Assembly: GCA_025454915.1 (NCBI GenBank)
Contig: JALONN010000007.1
Location: forward strand, 1 to 64,000
Direction: 5' to 3'
DNA from: Raineya sp.
GTDB lineage: Bacteria > Bacteroidota > Bacteroidia > Cytophagales > Thermonemataceae
DNA: 64,000 bases
Positions 1 through 8,317 of the stretch are shown here, one piece after another (the stretch's first letter is position 1; the number at the start of each line of letters is the position of its first letter). The notes beneath the pieces are model-generated. The model did no database searches. It was not told the origin of the DNA and saw only the letters and a program-made list of their open reading frames with translations. Position numbers and translations under genes: made by a program.

Positions 1-74
1 TTCCGAACAGAGAAGTTAAGCCCCATAGCGTTGATGGTACTGCCGTAACAGGTGGGAGAGTAGATTGCCGCCCG
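1..74 (+). rRNA. rrf: 5S ribosomal RNA, 3' part
   Basis: The window begins inside a 5S rRNA: the stretch with CCGAACAGAGAAGTTAAG, then the TGATGGTACTGCCGTAACAGGTGGGAGAGTA region typical of bacterial 5S, ending near position 74. The 5' part lies outside the window. This marks the end of an rRNA operon read on the plus strand. Confidence 0.93.
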
Positions 75-86
75 ATTATTATTTAG

Positions 87-123
87 AACCTCCTTGTATG
101 TATATACTTGGAGGTTTTTTTTA
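87..123 (+). terminator. rRNA operon terminator
   Basis: Inverted repeat AACCTCC / GGAGGTT, with a smaller inner pairing GTAT/ATAC, followed directly by a run of T. It lies 13 bases after the 5S end, as expected for a Rho-independent terminator of the rRNA operon. Confidence 0.85.
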
Positions 124-214
124 TACCCATCATTAAGAAGATAATTTCAGTTTTTTAAGCTATTTTTTTATATTGCAATTTATATTAGTAAATTTATCGA
201 AAAAATAGTCATAT

Positions 215-2737
215 ATGTTTCGTACATTATCGCAGTTTTTTAGCATATTAAAATTTAATTTTAGTTCTTTTCGGAGTCGTATTGTTACAAGTATTTTGGT
301 TGTAGGAATGTTAATGATACTTTTTGCTTATCTTTTGATAGCAAGAATGTTAGAAATTACTAAACAAAATGCTTCCATTTCTAGGACTTATCAACCTGTT
401 AAAATATATGCATATGCATCTTTTCAATATACAAATCAAGTGATTTCGATATTGCAAGGAAATGTTTATACTTCAGACCAAAGAACTTTTTCTAAAATTA
501 ATGAAGACTTAAATGATTTGTGGCTTAAAAAAGCAACCCCTTATTATGATTCTTTAAAAATTGTTGTGCAAAAGAGAAGTGAACCTGAATTGTTAGTAAA
601 CTATGAAGCAATTACAGATAGGGTTGGTAAGCTTGATAAACTAATCAAAGAAGCTATTCAACTTAATAGTGAAGATAACAGAAAAGCTCTTTATCTTACA
701 GACAGACAAGAAGTAGCTGATACATCTGGAAATGTTAGATCTAACAGACCTGTTACTCTCTACAATGATAAGCTAGCTTTTCTATTAACCAATGAAATAT
801 CTCGCTTACAAAAAGAACTCAATAATTATTTTGAACAACTTATCAATTTTAATGATAAATCAACAACAAATCTGATTACTAGTATAAATTCTGAAAATAC
901 TTTTTTCATTATTTTACAGATTATATTTTTTGTTTTAACATTCTTTTTGCTTTTTGCTTTAGTCATATTGTTAAATCAAAATATAAGTCAGAATATTCAA
1001 AAAATAGATTTATATACAGAGGAACTTTCTAAAGGTAACTTGCCTCCTCCTCTTCAAACCAATGTCTTAGAATTAAGTTCTATTTCCGAAAAACTAAATA
1101 TTGTAACTAAAAATCTTCAAAATTTAAAGAAATTCTCATCGGGAGTTAGTCAAGGGAAATTTGATGCAGAAATTAATATTTTCAATGAGCAGGGAGATTT
1201 AGGGCAGGCAATAGCTCAAATGCGTGAAGGATTGATGGAGGTATCAAAGGCTGATGAAGTTCGTTCATGGAGAAACACTGGTTTAGCTAAATTTAGTGAG
1301 ATATTAAGGAAAGAAAGTAATGATTTGGATAAGCTTTCTGAACAACTTATTGCTGAGTTGGTGAAATATGTTGGAGCAAATCAGGGTGGAGTATTTATTG
1401 TAAATGATGAAAATGAAAACGAAGAGCCATACTTAGAACTTATTTCTGCTTATGCTTATAACAAAAAGAAATTTATTGAAAAGAAAATCTTAAAGGGGCA
1501 ATCTTTGGTAGGTAGATCGTGGAGAGAAGGCTTGTCTATCTATCTTACAGAAGTTCCTAACGATTATGTGGAAATTAGGACAGGACTAGGTGGAGCAAAT
1601 CCTAAATACATATTTATTGTACCTCTAAAAGTAAATCAAGAAGTACAAGGTGTACTCGAAATAGCATCGTTTCATCCAATAGAATCATATCAAAAAGAAT
1701 TTATTGAGCAAATTGCAGATAGTGTTGCATCCACATATTCGAGTAGTAAAGTAAACCGCAGAACGAAAATGTTGTTGGAGGAGTCACAACATATTACATT
1801 TCGAATGCGTGAACAAGAAGAAGAATTGCGTCAGAATATTGAAGAATTACAATCTACCCAAGAGGAAATGCAACGGAATCAGAGGGAACTTTCTGAAAAA
1901 GAAGGTAATATGCGTGCTCTTTTGGATAATGCTTCAGATGCAATTATGGCTTTCAATCATAACCTTAAAATTACGGTTATTAATAAAGCTATGAGGAATC
2001 TCTATGAATCAATAGGTGTGTATTTGGATTTGGGAAGAACAGTAGAAGAAGCATTTCCTGGACGAACCTTTGAACAAATGAAAAAAGAGTTCACACAAGT
2101 TCTTGGAGGAGAACGCTTTACAACTTATGCAGATGTGATTATTCGAGGGGTTACATATTATTATGAAATTTTATATAATCCTATTTATAATGAAAGACAG
2201 AGAGTTATAGGTGCTTCTATATTTATTGCAGATATAACACAGCAACGTTCTACTGAATTGGAATTAAAAATAAAAGAAGCTAACCTAAAATCATTGATTA
2301 ATAACACAGAAGATTCCATCATGGCAATGGATAAAAAATATAATCTGCTTGTTTTTAATGATGTATTTAGAAAAAGAAGAAAAGAATATAATTTTAAAGA
2401 AGGGGATAATATATTTACAACCATTCCTGAACAACTTCATGAAGAATGGAGAAAATATTATGATAGAGCTTTGAGTGGTGAACGTTTTGAAAAAGTAATT
2501 AAACGTGACTTGGGAAATAAAAAAATACAATATAGAGAACATTCTTTTAATCCAATTTTTAATGATGCAGGTGAAGTAATAGGAGTATCTGTATTTGCTA
2601 AAGATATTACAGAAGCTAAGTTGGCAGAAGCTGAGAATCAGAGAATTATGGCAACTTTGTTTGAGAAGCAAAAACAAGATAAACGAAGAATAGAAGAGTT
2701 AGAGAAAGAAATTAAACAGCTCACAACAGAGAAATAA
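215..2737 (+). CDS. Membrane sensor protein with HAMP, GAF and two PAS domains, no kinase domain
   Basis: An 840-residue signalling protein. Seen: a transmembrane helix near residues 25-46, an extracytoplasmic segment of about 180 residues, a second helix near 230-255, a HAMP-like linker to about 310, a GAF domain (about 360-510), a glutamate/glutamine-rich coiled coil (about 520-570), then two PAS domains (about 570-685 and 690-810). The protein ends in a basic coiled coil. There is no histidine-kinase H-box, ATPase, GGDEF/EAL or methyl-accepting domain after the PAS units, so it has no recognisable output of its own. Inference: it passes a signal to a separate partner, or acts as a PAS/GAF scaffold as found in other Cytophagales. 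No partner gene sits next to it; a 5S gene lies upstream and sdhC downstream. Confidence 0.85.
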   Translation: MFRTLSQFFSILKFNFSSFRSRIVTSILVVGMLMILFAYLLIARMLEITKQNASISRTYQPVKIYAYASFQYTNQVISILQGNVYTSDQRTFSKINEDLNDLWLKKATPYYDSLKIVVQKRSEPELLVNYEAITDRVGKLDKLIKEAIQLNSEDNRKALYLTDRQEVADTSGNVRSNRPVTLYNDKLAFLLTNEISRLQKELNNYFEQLINFNDKSTTNLITSINSENTFFIILQIIFFVLTFFLLFALVILLNQNISQNIQKIDLYTEELSKGNLPPPLQTNVLELSSISEKLNIVTKNLQNLKKFSSGVSQGKFDAEINIFNEQGDLGQAIAQMREGLMEVSKADEVRSWRNTGLAKFSEILRKESNDLDKLSEQLIAELVKYVGANQGGVFIVNDENENEEPYLELISAYAYNKKKFIEKKILKGQSLVGRSWREGLSIYLTEVPNDYVEIRTGLGGANPKYIFIVPLKVNQEVQGVLEIASFHPIESYQKEFIEQIADSVASTYSSSKVNRRTKMLLEESQHITFRMREQEEELRQNIEELQSTQEEMQRNQRELSEKEGNMRALLDNASDAIMAFNHNLKITVINKAMRNLYESIGVYLDLGRTVEEAFPGRTFEQMKKEFTQVLGGERFTTYADVIIRGVTYYYEILYNPIYNERQRVIGASIFIADITQQRSTELELKIKEANLKSLINNTEDSIMAMDKKYNLLVFNDVFRKRRKEYNFKEGDNIFTTIPEQLHEEWRKYYDRALSGERFEKVIKRDLGNKKIQYREHSFNPIFNDAGEVIGVSVFAKDITEAKLAEAENQRIMATLFEKQKQDKRRIEELEKEIKQLTTEK

Positions 2738-2740
2738 TGA

Positions 2741-2776
2741 AAAATGACCTATATCTTCCTTTATAGGTCATTTTTT
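2741..2776 (+). terminator. Terminator after the sensor gene
   Basis: Inverted repeat AAATGACCTATA / TATAGGTCATTT followed by T residues, starting 4 bases past the stop of the sensor gene. A standard Rho-independent terminator separating it from sdhC. Confidence 0.85.
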
Positions 2777-2815
2777 ATTTCTTGTTTAGAATTATTCAAA
2801 ATAAAGTAAAGTGTA

Positions 2816-2845
2816 TTGTTTTGTTAAAATTCAATTTTAAATTTG
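2816..2845 (+). promoter_or_regulatory. Probable promoter of the sdh genes
   Basis: TTG at 2816-2818, a 19-base spacer and TAAATTTG at 2838-2845 match the Bacteroidota promoter pattern (TTG, about 19 bases, TAnnTTTG). The transcription start would fall near 2852, about 58 bases before the sdhC ATG. Confidence 0.55.
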
Positions 2846-2909
2846 AAGTGAAAACATTTTTTATAAACAATCAGTAATTCAAAATACAATACAAAATTAT
2901 ACGACAATT

Positions 2910-3719
2910 ATGGCTACAGCAACAAAAACAACAAATTGGCTTGTGGATATGCTCACCAGTACATTGGGGAGAAAGCTCATCATGGCTCTAACAGGCATAT
3001 TTCTGATTCTCTTTTTAGTGGTACATTTACTAGGTAATTTACAACTCTTGAAAGATGATGGAGGGGTTGCATTTAATAGATATGCAGATTTCATGGGACA
3101 TAATCCACTAATTCAAGCAATCTCTATTGGTAATTTCTTTTTTATTCTATTACACATTGTAACAAGTATTATGCTTACAGTACGTAACAGAGCTGCTCGT
3201 CCTGTTCAGTATGCATACACCCAAGAAGGAAAAAGTAGTGCTTGGTCATCTCGTAATATGATGCTTTTAGGAACAATTGTATTAATATTTCTGGTTGTAC
3301 ATTTACAAGCTTTTTGGGCAAAATCTAAATTTGGAGGTTTAAGTGAAACATCTTTAGATGGAAAATCTGTTCATAATTTATATGATGCTACTCAAGTTGC
3401 TTTTGCAGAAAACTGGATTGTAGCTATTTATGTCCTTTCTATGATTGGACTTGCTTTTCACTTATTCCATGGATTCAAAAGTTCATTTCAGACATTGGGT
3501 TTAAACCACAAAAAATATAGCCCGTTTATTCATCATGTAGGAGTAGCTTTTGCAGTATTTATTCCTGCTGCTTATGCATCTATTCCTGTTCTGATGTTTT
3601 TAAAGCAAGAAAGTATGTCTTTATTTGCATTGGTTGGATGTTTTGTACTTGCTTTGGTTTTTTCAATGGTTATTAAACCTAAACAAGAATTAAAGAAGTC
3701 AGAAGGTGGGGCCGGATAA
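2910..3719 (+). CDS. sdhC: Succinate dehydrogenase cytochrome b subunit (b558 family)
   Basis: A 269-residue integral membrane protein that anchors succinate dehydrogenase/fumarate reductase and passes electrons to quinone. It has five hydrophobic helices; conserved histidines sit in VVHLLGN, ILLHIV, FHLFHGF and SPFIHHVG, the pattern of the dihaem b558-type anchors in Bacteroidota and Bacillota. Loosely conserved residues and a lysine-rich tail follow the last helix, giving a somewhat longer protein than is usual. It is the first gene of the sdh set; a lipoprotein gene and then sdhA follow on the same strand. A TTG/TAAATTTG promoter lies upstream. No separate sdhD is needed in this family. 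Confidence 0.93.
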   Translation: MATATKTTNWLVDMLTSTLGRKLIMALTGIFLILFLVVHLLGNLQLLKDDGGVAFNRYADFMGHNPLIQAISIGNFFFILLHIVTSIMLTVRNRAARPVQYAYTQEGKSSAWSSRNMMLLGTIVLIFLVVHLQAFWAKSKFGGLSETSLDGKSVHNLYDATQVAFAENWIVAIYVLSMIGLAFHLFHGFKSSFQTLGLNHKKYSPFIHHVGVAFAVFIPAAYASIPVLMFLKQESMSLFALVGCFVLALVFSMVIKPKQELKKSEGGAG

Positions 3720-3733
3720 TAATTACACAAGTT

Positions 3734-4261
3734 ATGAAATATATCTTTACAAGTATTATTTTAATATTCTTTTTGAGCTCATGTGAAAAAGATAGTAAAA
3801 AAGGAGCATGGAGTGATAGTGATAAAAATAAGATGAAGGAGGCTGTTATTATGTCAGGGAAAGCTAATGGCTTGCAGCTATCTTATAAACAATGGGACTA
3901 TATTTTTGAATGTTTTATCAAGGCTGTTGAACCAAATTTTGAATCATTTGCAACATTTGAAAAAGAACCTGATAATATAAAGATGGAATTTCTTCTGAAA
4001 TGTGCAATGGGAGAGAAAAATAATTGGGGCGGTTTTGCTAAACAAAGTTACATTGAAGGTTGTGAAAGAAGGCTCAGACTGGGAAGTTTTCCTGAAGATG
4101 TAATAGAAGAAGCATGTCAATGTGAATTGAAAGCTGTTGAAAAGCTGTACTCTCCTTCTAAGCTCAATGTTGATGAAGAAATAGAAAATATCAAAAAAAT
4201 TCAAAAAGCATGTTTATATCCTATGTTAGATAAAAAAGGGTATAAATATGAAATCAAATAA
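3734..4261 (+). CDS. Small predicted lipoprotein between sdhC and sdhA
   Basis: A 175-residue protein of no family I recognise. Residues 1-17 form a signal sequence ending in the lipobox LSSC, so the mature protein should start at Cys17 and be attached to a membrane. The rest is hydrophilic and lysine-rich, with five further cysteines (among CAMGE, GCERR, EACQCE and KACLYP), which could form disulfides in the periplasm or bind something. It starts 15 bases after sdhC and sits before sdhA, so it is probably cotranscribed with them. A role in assembling or protecting the dehydrogenase is possible but only inferred from position. Confidence 0.75.
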   Translation: MKYIFTSIILIFFLSSCEKDSKKGAWSDSDKNKMKEAVIMSGKANGLQLSYKQWDYIFECFIKAVEPNFESFATFEKEPDNIKMEFLLKCAMGEKNNWGGFAKQSYIEGCERRLRLGSFPEDVIEEACQCELKAVEKLYSPSKLNVDEEIENIKKIQKACLYPMLDKKGYKYEIK

Positions 4262-4323
4262 ATGACAAACATTTTTTAGAATAAACAGATTTTTTATTTA
4301 CTAAACATATAAAAGTAAAAAAT

Positions 4324-6261
4324 ATGAAATTAGATGCTAAAATTCCTGATGGTCCCTTGGCTGAGAAGTGGGATAAACATAAGTTCAATTTAAAGTTAAT
4401 AAATCCAGCAAATAAAAGGAAATACGATATTATTGTAGTAGGAACAGGTTTGGCAGGTGCTTCGGCTGCTGCAACACTTGCGGAGCTTGGGTATAATGTA
4501 AAAGCATTTTGTTTTCAGGATAGCCCAAGAAGAGCTCACTCTATTGCAGCTCAGGGTGGTATCAATGCTGCCAAAAACTATAAAAATGATGGTGATAGTA
4601 TTTATCGTTTATTTTATGATACTATCAAAGGAGGAGACTACAGAGCAAGAGAAGCAAATGTACATCGTTTAGCTCAAGTTTCTGTAAATATTATAGACCA
4701 ATGTGTGGCTCAAGGTGTTCCTTTCGCTCGTGAGTATGGAGGGCTACTTGATAACCGTTCTTTTGGCGGAGCTCAGGTATCTCGTACATTCTATGCAAAA
4801 GGACAAACTGGACAACAATTGTTGTTAGGAGCTTATCAGGCTCTTAGCAGACAAATCTCGACAGGAAAAGTACAAATGTATAATCGTACAGAGTTGATGG
4901 ATGTTGTGGTAGAAGAGGGTAAATGTAGAGGAATCATTGTAAGAAACTTGGTAACAGGAGAAATAGAAAGTCATTCTGCTCATGCTGTATTGCTTTGTAC
5001 TGGTGGTTATGGTAACGTTTTCTTCCTTTCCACAAATGCAATGGGTTCAAATGCGTCAGCTGCTTGGAGAGCTCACAAACGTGGTGCTTTGTTTGCCAAT
5101 CCATGTTTTACTCAAATTCACCCTACTTGTATTCCTGTATCAGGAGATTATCAATCGAAGCTAACATTGATGTCAGAATCTTTGCGTAATGATGGACGTG
5201 TATGGGTGCCTAAGAAAAAAGAAGATGCTGAAAAAATTCGTCAGGGAACACTTTCTCCTAAAGATATTAAAGAAGAAGACAGAGATTATTTCTTAGAAAG
5301 AAAATATCCTTCGTTTGGTAACCTTGTGCCTCGTGACGTGGCATCTAGAAATGCTAAATATGCTTGTGATGAAGGAAAGGGGGTAAGCCAAACAGGATTA
5401 GCTGTTTATCTCGATTTTGCTGATGCTATCAAGAGAGACGGAAAATCTGTTATTGAGGCTAAATATGGTAATTTGTTTGATATGTACAAACAAATTACAG
5501 ACCAAGACCCTTATGAGTTACCTATGATGATTTATCCTGCCGTACATTACACAATGGGTGGATTATGGGTAGATTATGATTTGATGACAACTGTTCCAGG
5601 TTTATATGCACTTGGTGAAGCGAACTTCTCTGATCATGGAGCAAATCGTTTAGGAGCTTCTGCATTGATGCAAGGTTTGGCAGATGGTTATTTTGTAATT
5701 CCTTATACAATAGGTGATTATTTAGCTAAATTAGATATCAAAGAAGATAAGTATCCTGTTACTCATCCAGCTTTCGAAAAAACGAAGAAAGACGTAAAAG
5801 ATAGAATTCAGAAACTTCTTTCTATCAATGGTAAGCGTACAGTAGATGAAATTCACAGAGATTTAGGTAAAATTATGTGGGAATACTGTGGTATGTCAAG
5901 AAGTGCAGAAGGTTTGAAATATGCTAAGAGTAAAATCCAAGAATTGAAAAAAGAATTCTGGACAAATGTAAAAATTACTGGTACAAACGAAGAGTTTAAC
6001 CAAACACTTGAAAAAGCATATCGTGTAGCTGATTTCTTAGAATTAGGAGAGCTTATGGTTGATGATGCCTTGAACAGAAACGAATCTTGTGGAGGACACT
6101 TCCGAGAAGAGTATCAGGTGGATGGTGAAGCAAAACGTGATGATGATAAATATGCTTATGTAGCAGCTTGGGAATACAAGGGCGATAATGAGCCAGAAGA
6201 GCTTCATAAAGAAGAATTAGTATTTGAGAATGTGAAGCTTACACAAAGAAGTTATAAGTAA
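4324..6261 (+). CDS. sdhA: Succinate dehydrogenase / fumarate reductase flavoprotein subunit
   Basis: A 645-residue catalytic subunit that oxidises succinate to fumarate with covalently bound FAD. Visible motifs: the Rossmann FAD-binding start [15 protein letters not shown] (about residues 35-50), [10 protein letters not shown] near 72 carrying the histidine that links FAD, the substrate-binding HPTCIP near 266, and the later [12 protein letters not shown] and [13 protein letters not shown] segments. Length is normal for the Bacteroidota/epsilonproteobacterial type. It works with SdhC (2910) and SdhB (6880); a hairpin and a thioredoxin-like gene separate it from sdhB. Confidence 0.97.
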   Translation: MKLDAKIPDGPLAEKWDKHKFNLKLINPANKRKYDIIVVGTGLAGASAAATLAELGYNVKAFCFQDSPRRAHSIAAQGGINAAKNYKNDGDSIYRLFYDTIKGGDYRAREANVHRLAQVSVNIIDQCVAQGVPFAREYGGLLDNRSFGGAQVSRTFYAKGQTGQQLLLGAYQALSRQISTGKVQMYNRTELMDVVVEEGKCRGIIVRNLVTGEIESHSAHAVLLCTGGYGNVFFLSTNAMGSNASAAWRAHKRGALFANPCFTQIHPTCIPVSGDYQSKLTLMSESLRNDGRVWVPKKKEDAEKIRQGTLSPKDIKEEDRDYFLERKYPSFGNLVPRDVASRNAKYACDEGKGVSQTGLAVYLDFADAIKRDGKSVIEAKYGNLFDMYKQITDQDPYELPMMIYPAVHYTMGGLWVDYDLMTTVPGLYALGEANFSDHGANRLGASALMQGLADGYFVIPYTIGDYLAKLDIKEDKYPVTHPAFEKTKKDVKDRIQKLLSINGKRTVDEIHRDLGKIMWEYCGMSRSAEGLKYAKSKIQELKKEFWTNVKITGTNEEFNQTLEKAYRVADFLELGELMVDDALNRNESCGGHFREEYQVDGEAKRDDDKYAYVAAWEYKGDNEPEELHKEELVFENVKLTQRSYK

Positions 6262-6267
6262 AAATAC

Positions 6268-6297
6268 ACCTGCCATTATAATGGCAGGTACTTTTTA
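6268..6297 (+). terminator. Hairpin terminator inside the sdh gene set
   Basis: ACCTGCCATT / AATGGCAGGT form a perfect 10-bp stem with a 2-base loop, followed after two bases by five T residues. It lies 6 bases after the sdhA stop and 14 bases before the next start. It should end or thin out transcription from sdhC-sdhA before the thioredoxin-like gene and sdhB. Confidence 0.7.
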
Positions 6298-6302
6298 TAA
6301 AT

Positions 6303-6833
6303 ATGAAAAAAACGAAAGCTGTAAAACATCTATTTGTATGTTTGATGTGGGTATTGAGTATATCTGCATTTGCCCAAAAAACGCCTACTGCAGAAAATGT
6401 CATGAAAAGTGCATTTGAGCAAGCCAAAAAAGAAAATAAAAAAGTATTACTTCTCTTCCATGCATCTTGGTGTGGATGGTGTAAAAAAATGGAAAAGGCT
6501 CTTTTAGACGAAACATGCAAAGATTTTTTTCAAAAAAACTACATAATTACTTATCTAACTGTACAAGAAGGAGCTAATAACAAGACTTTAGAAAATGCAG
6601 GAGGAGAAACTTTCATGGATAATTATGGAGGAAAAGGACAAGGCTTACCTTATTGGGCTATCTTAGATAATTCAGGAAAATTATTAGAAGACTCTAAAAT
6701 GCAAGGAAACAATATTGGTTGCCCTGCAAGCTCTGAGGAAGTAGAAGCCTTTATCAAGAAACTTCAAAATACATCCAAGATGTCTCAAAAAGAGGCTGAA
6801 ACTGTTAAGATAAGATTTCTGAAAAACAAATAA
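6303..6833 (+). CDS. Periplasmic thioredoxin-family protein
   Basis: A 176-residue exported thioredoxin-fold protein. Residues 1-24 form a signal peptide ending near AFAQK. The active site is WCGWCKK (about residues 56-62), like DUF255/thioredoxin_7 proteins, which reduce or isomerise disulfides outside the cytoplasm. The cis-proline loop is probably within GQGLPYWAILD. The gene lies between sdhA and sdhB on the same strand. Inference: it may keep cysteines of exported partners reduced, for example the cysteine-rich lipoprotein encoded between sdhC and sdhA; nothing shows this directly. Confidence 0.85.
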   Translation: MKKTKAVKHLFVCLMWVLSISAFAQKTPTAENVMKSAFEQAKKENKKVLLLFHASWCGWCKKMEKALLDETCKDFFQKNYIITYLTVQEGANNKTLENAGGETFMDNYGGKGQGLPYWAILDNSGKLLEDSKMQGNNIGCPASSEEVEAFIKKLQNTSKMSQKEAETVKIRFLKNK

Positions 6834-6879
6834 TTGATATTAAATTTAGTTAATATAATGATTTTAAATCCAAAATTAT

Positions 6880-7653
6880 ATGGCTGGAAATAGCACTCAT
6901 AAATTGAATCTGACCTTAAAGGTTTGGAGACAAAAAAATAAGAATGATAAAGGCAAAATGGTAGAGTACAAAGTTGTTGCTTCGCCTGATATGTCTTTCC
7001 TTGAAATGTTGGATGTGTTGAATGAAGATTTACTGAAAAAAGGAGAAGACCCCATTGCCTTTGACCACGACTGTCGTGAAGGTATTTGTGGTATGTGTAG
7101 TTTGTATATCAATGGGCAACCACATGGACCTAAGCAGACTACAACATGTCAATTACACATGCGTAGCTTCAATGACGGAGATACTGTATATATTGAACCT
7201 TGGAGAGCAAAAGCATTCCCTGTTATCAAAGATTTAGCAGTAGATAGAAGTGCCTTTGATAGAATTATTCAGGCTGGAGGATACGTGTCAGTGAATACTG
7301 GTGTTACTGTAGATGCCAACGAAATACCAATTCCTAAAGATGTGGCAGGTGAGTCTATGGATGCGGCAACTTGCATTGGTTGTGGAGCTTGTGTGGCTTC
7401 TTGTAAAAATGCTTCTGCTATGTTGTTTGTTTCTGCTAAAGTTGCTCATTTGGGTTTACTTCCGCAAGGTCAGGCAGAACGCTATCGTCGTGTACAAAAG
7501 ATGATTGCTCAAATGGATGCAGAAGGTTTTGGTGCTTGTACCAATACAGGAGCTTGTGAAGCACAATGTCCTAAAGGTATTTCTATTAAAAATATAGCCA
7601 GAATGAATAGAGATTATTTTGTTGCAAAACTTACAACAGAAGAAGCTCTATAA
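6880..7653 (+). CDS. sdhB: Succinate dehydrogenase / fumarate reductase iron-sulfur subunit
   Basis: A 257-residue subunit that carries electrons from the flavoprotein to the membrane anchor. The [2Fe-2S] ligands are in CREGICGMC (about 65-73). The ferredoxin-like clusters are in [13 protein letters not shown] (about 164-176) and [15 protein letters not shown] (about 221-235), giving the usual [4Fe-4S] and [3Fe-4S] sets. Length fits the family. It is the last gene of the sdh group and is followed by a strong terminator. Confidence 0.97.
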   Translation: MAGNSTHKLNLTLKVWRQKNKNDKGKMVEYKVVASPDMSFLEMLDVLNEDLLKKGEDPIAFDHDCREGICGMCSLYINGQPHGPKQTTTCQLHMRSFNDGDTVYIEPWRAKAFPVIKDLAVDRSAFDRIIQAGGYVSVNTGVTVDANEIPIPKDVAGESMDAATCIGCGACVASCKNASAMLFVSAKVAHLGLLPQGQAERYRRVQKMIAQMDAEGFGACTNTGACEAQCPKGISIKNIARMNRDYFVAKLTTEEAL

Positions 7654-7674
7654 GAATAAAAACAGAAAAAAATC

Positions 7675-7701
7675 AAAAGCTCACATTTGTGAGCTTTTTT
7701 T
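7675..7701 (+). terminator. Terminator after sdhB
   Basis: AAAAGCTCACA / TGTGAGCTTTT stem with a short loop and a T run, 22 bases after the sdhB stop. It closes the sdh transcription unit. Confidence 0.88.
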
Positions 7702-7713
7702 ATGGGATTTTCA

Positions 7714-7751
7714 TAAAAAATGGGCGGAGGTTCTAACCTAATCCCCCGCCC
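7714..7751 (-). terminator. Terminator of RNA cassette 1
   Basis: On the minus strand, GGGCGGGGG and CCTCCGCCC pair around the loop ATTAGGTTAGAA and are followed by AT and six T. It starts directly after the CAT tRNA. The loop shares AGGTTAGA with the terminator of cassette 2 at 8151-8190, so the terminators belong to the duplicated unit. Confidence 0.85.
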
Positions 7752-7752
7752 G

Positions 7753-7826
7753 TCGTTTTGACAGGAGTCGAACCTGCATGTCTCGGATCATGAGTCCAAT
7801 GCCTCAACCTGTTGGGCTACAAAACA
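7753..7826 (-). tRNA. tRNA with CAT anticodon (Met or Ile2), cassette 1
   Basis: A 74-base cloverleaf: acceptor TGTTTTG/CAAAACG (first pair T-G), D arm GCCC/AGGC with one mismatch, anticodon stem TTGGA/TCCGA around loop CTCATGA, 5-base variable loop, T stem GCAGG/CCTGT with loop TTCGACT, discriminator A. No CCA is encoded. The anticodon CAT fits elongator Met or, if modified to lysidine, Ile2; the three G-C anticodon pairs of initiator tRNA are absent. T at position 1 and the weak D stem are unusual, so identity and function are uncertain. It is the downstream member of cassette 1. Confidence 0.72.
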
Positions 7827-7871
7827 TCAGTTATTCCTTGCAAATGTCTATGCTACCGTTCTGAAAATCAT

Positions 7872-7960
7872 ATACCTTAGCTCTGCCACTGAGCTACACC
7901 CCTATAAAATATAAATTGACACAGTAGGGGCGATGGGATTCGAACCCACGCTGTCAGGCT
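7872..7960 (-). ncRNA. Circularly permuted tRNA-like element, copy 1
   Basis: Read on the minus strand, a 3' tRNA half comes first (7960-7925: AGCCTG, variable ACAGC, T stem GTGGG/CCCAT with loop TTCGAAT, acceptor CGCCCCT, discriminator A). A 21-base spacer follows (7924-7904), then a 5' half (7903-7872: acceptor AGGGGTG, TA, D arm GCTC/GAGC, T, then AAGGT and AT ending at position 33). The two acceptor strands pair in all seven positions, and AGGT pairs with GCCT as a short anticodon stem (one end mismatch). The molecule would therefore be a tRNA shape closed at the acceptor end and open at the anticodon loop. No anticodon can be assigned. Copy 2 at 8318-8406 has the same design and exactly the same segment lengths. 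Confidence 0.65.
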
Positions 7961-7985
7961 ATCAGTAACACATCACAAGCAAAAA

Positions 7986-8018
7986 ATATTAAAACTAAAG
8001 CTGTGAAGCAAAACACTT
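7986..8018 (-). repeat. Conserved 33-base block upstream of permuted element, copy 1
   Basis: On the minus strand this block matches 8431-8463 as AGTGTTTyGCT, then yyrCAGy, TTTAGyTT and AATAT, and sits at the same distance (60-61 bases) from the 3' end of the permuted tRNA-like element in both cassettes. The surrounding sequence is largely unalike. It is probably part of the functional RNA. No role is known to me. Confidence 0.5.
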
Positions 8019-8150
8019 ACAATAACTCTCTGATACTATCCAAGATGTTTCGTGGACATCTGGTGAAATCAGAAAGGGGTAAAACTAAATGTAATACTGA
8101 GACTAGCTTCAGGAGCTAAGGTGAGAAAAATATATAGGAAATACAAGAAA

Positions 8151-8190
8151 AATAAAAAAAGTGGGTGGGGGTCTAACCTTCCCCACACCC
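8151..8190 (-). terminator. Terminator of RNA cassette 2
   Basis: On the minus strand GGGTGTGGGG and CCCCCACCC pair around the loop AAGGTTAGA, followed by AC and seven T. It starts 3 bases after the tRNA with GAC anticodon and ends cassette 2. Confidence 0.87.
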
Positions 8191-8193
8191 GGC

Positions 8194-8266
8194 TGGATTT
8201 GACAGGAATTGAACCTGTGACCCTCTGAGTGTCATTCTGATGCTCTACCAACTGAGCTACAAACCC
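8194..8266 (-). tRNA. tRNA-Val (GAC anticodon), cassette 2
   Basis: A 73-base cloverleaf: acceptor GGGTTTG/CAAATCC, D stem GCTC/GAGC, anticodon loop ATGACAC (anticodon GAC, T33 present), 5-base variable loop GGGTC, T stem ACAGG/CCTGT with loop TTCAATT, discriminator A, no encoded CCA. The anticodon stem is TCAGA/TCAGA, with an A-A mismatch in the centre pair; a T there would restore five pairs. Either the tRNA tolerates this or it is decaying. It follows permuted element 2 by 51 bases and is followed by a terminator. Confidence 0.72.
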
Positions 8267-8317
8267 AAATTTTTTACATCTAACACACAAACTATTGTTT
8301 TGCCGAATAATATAGAC

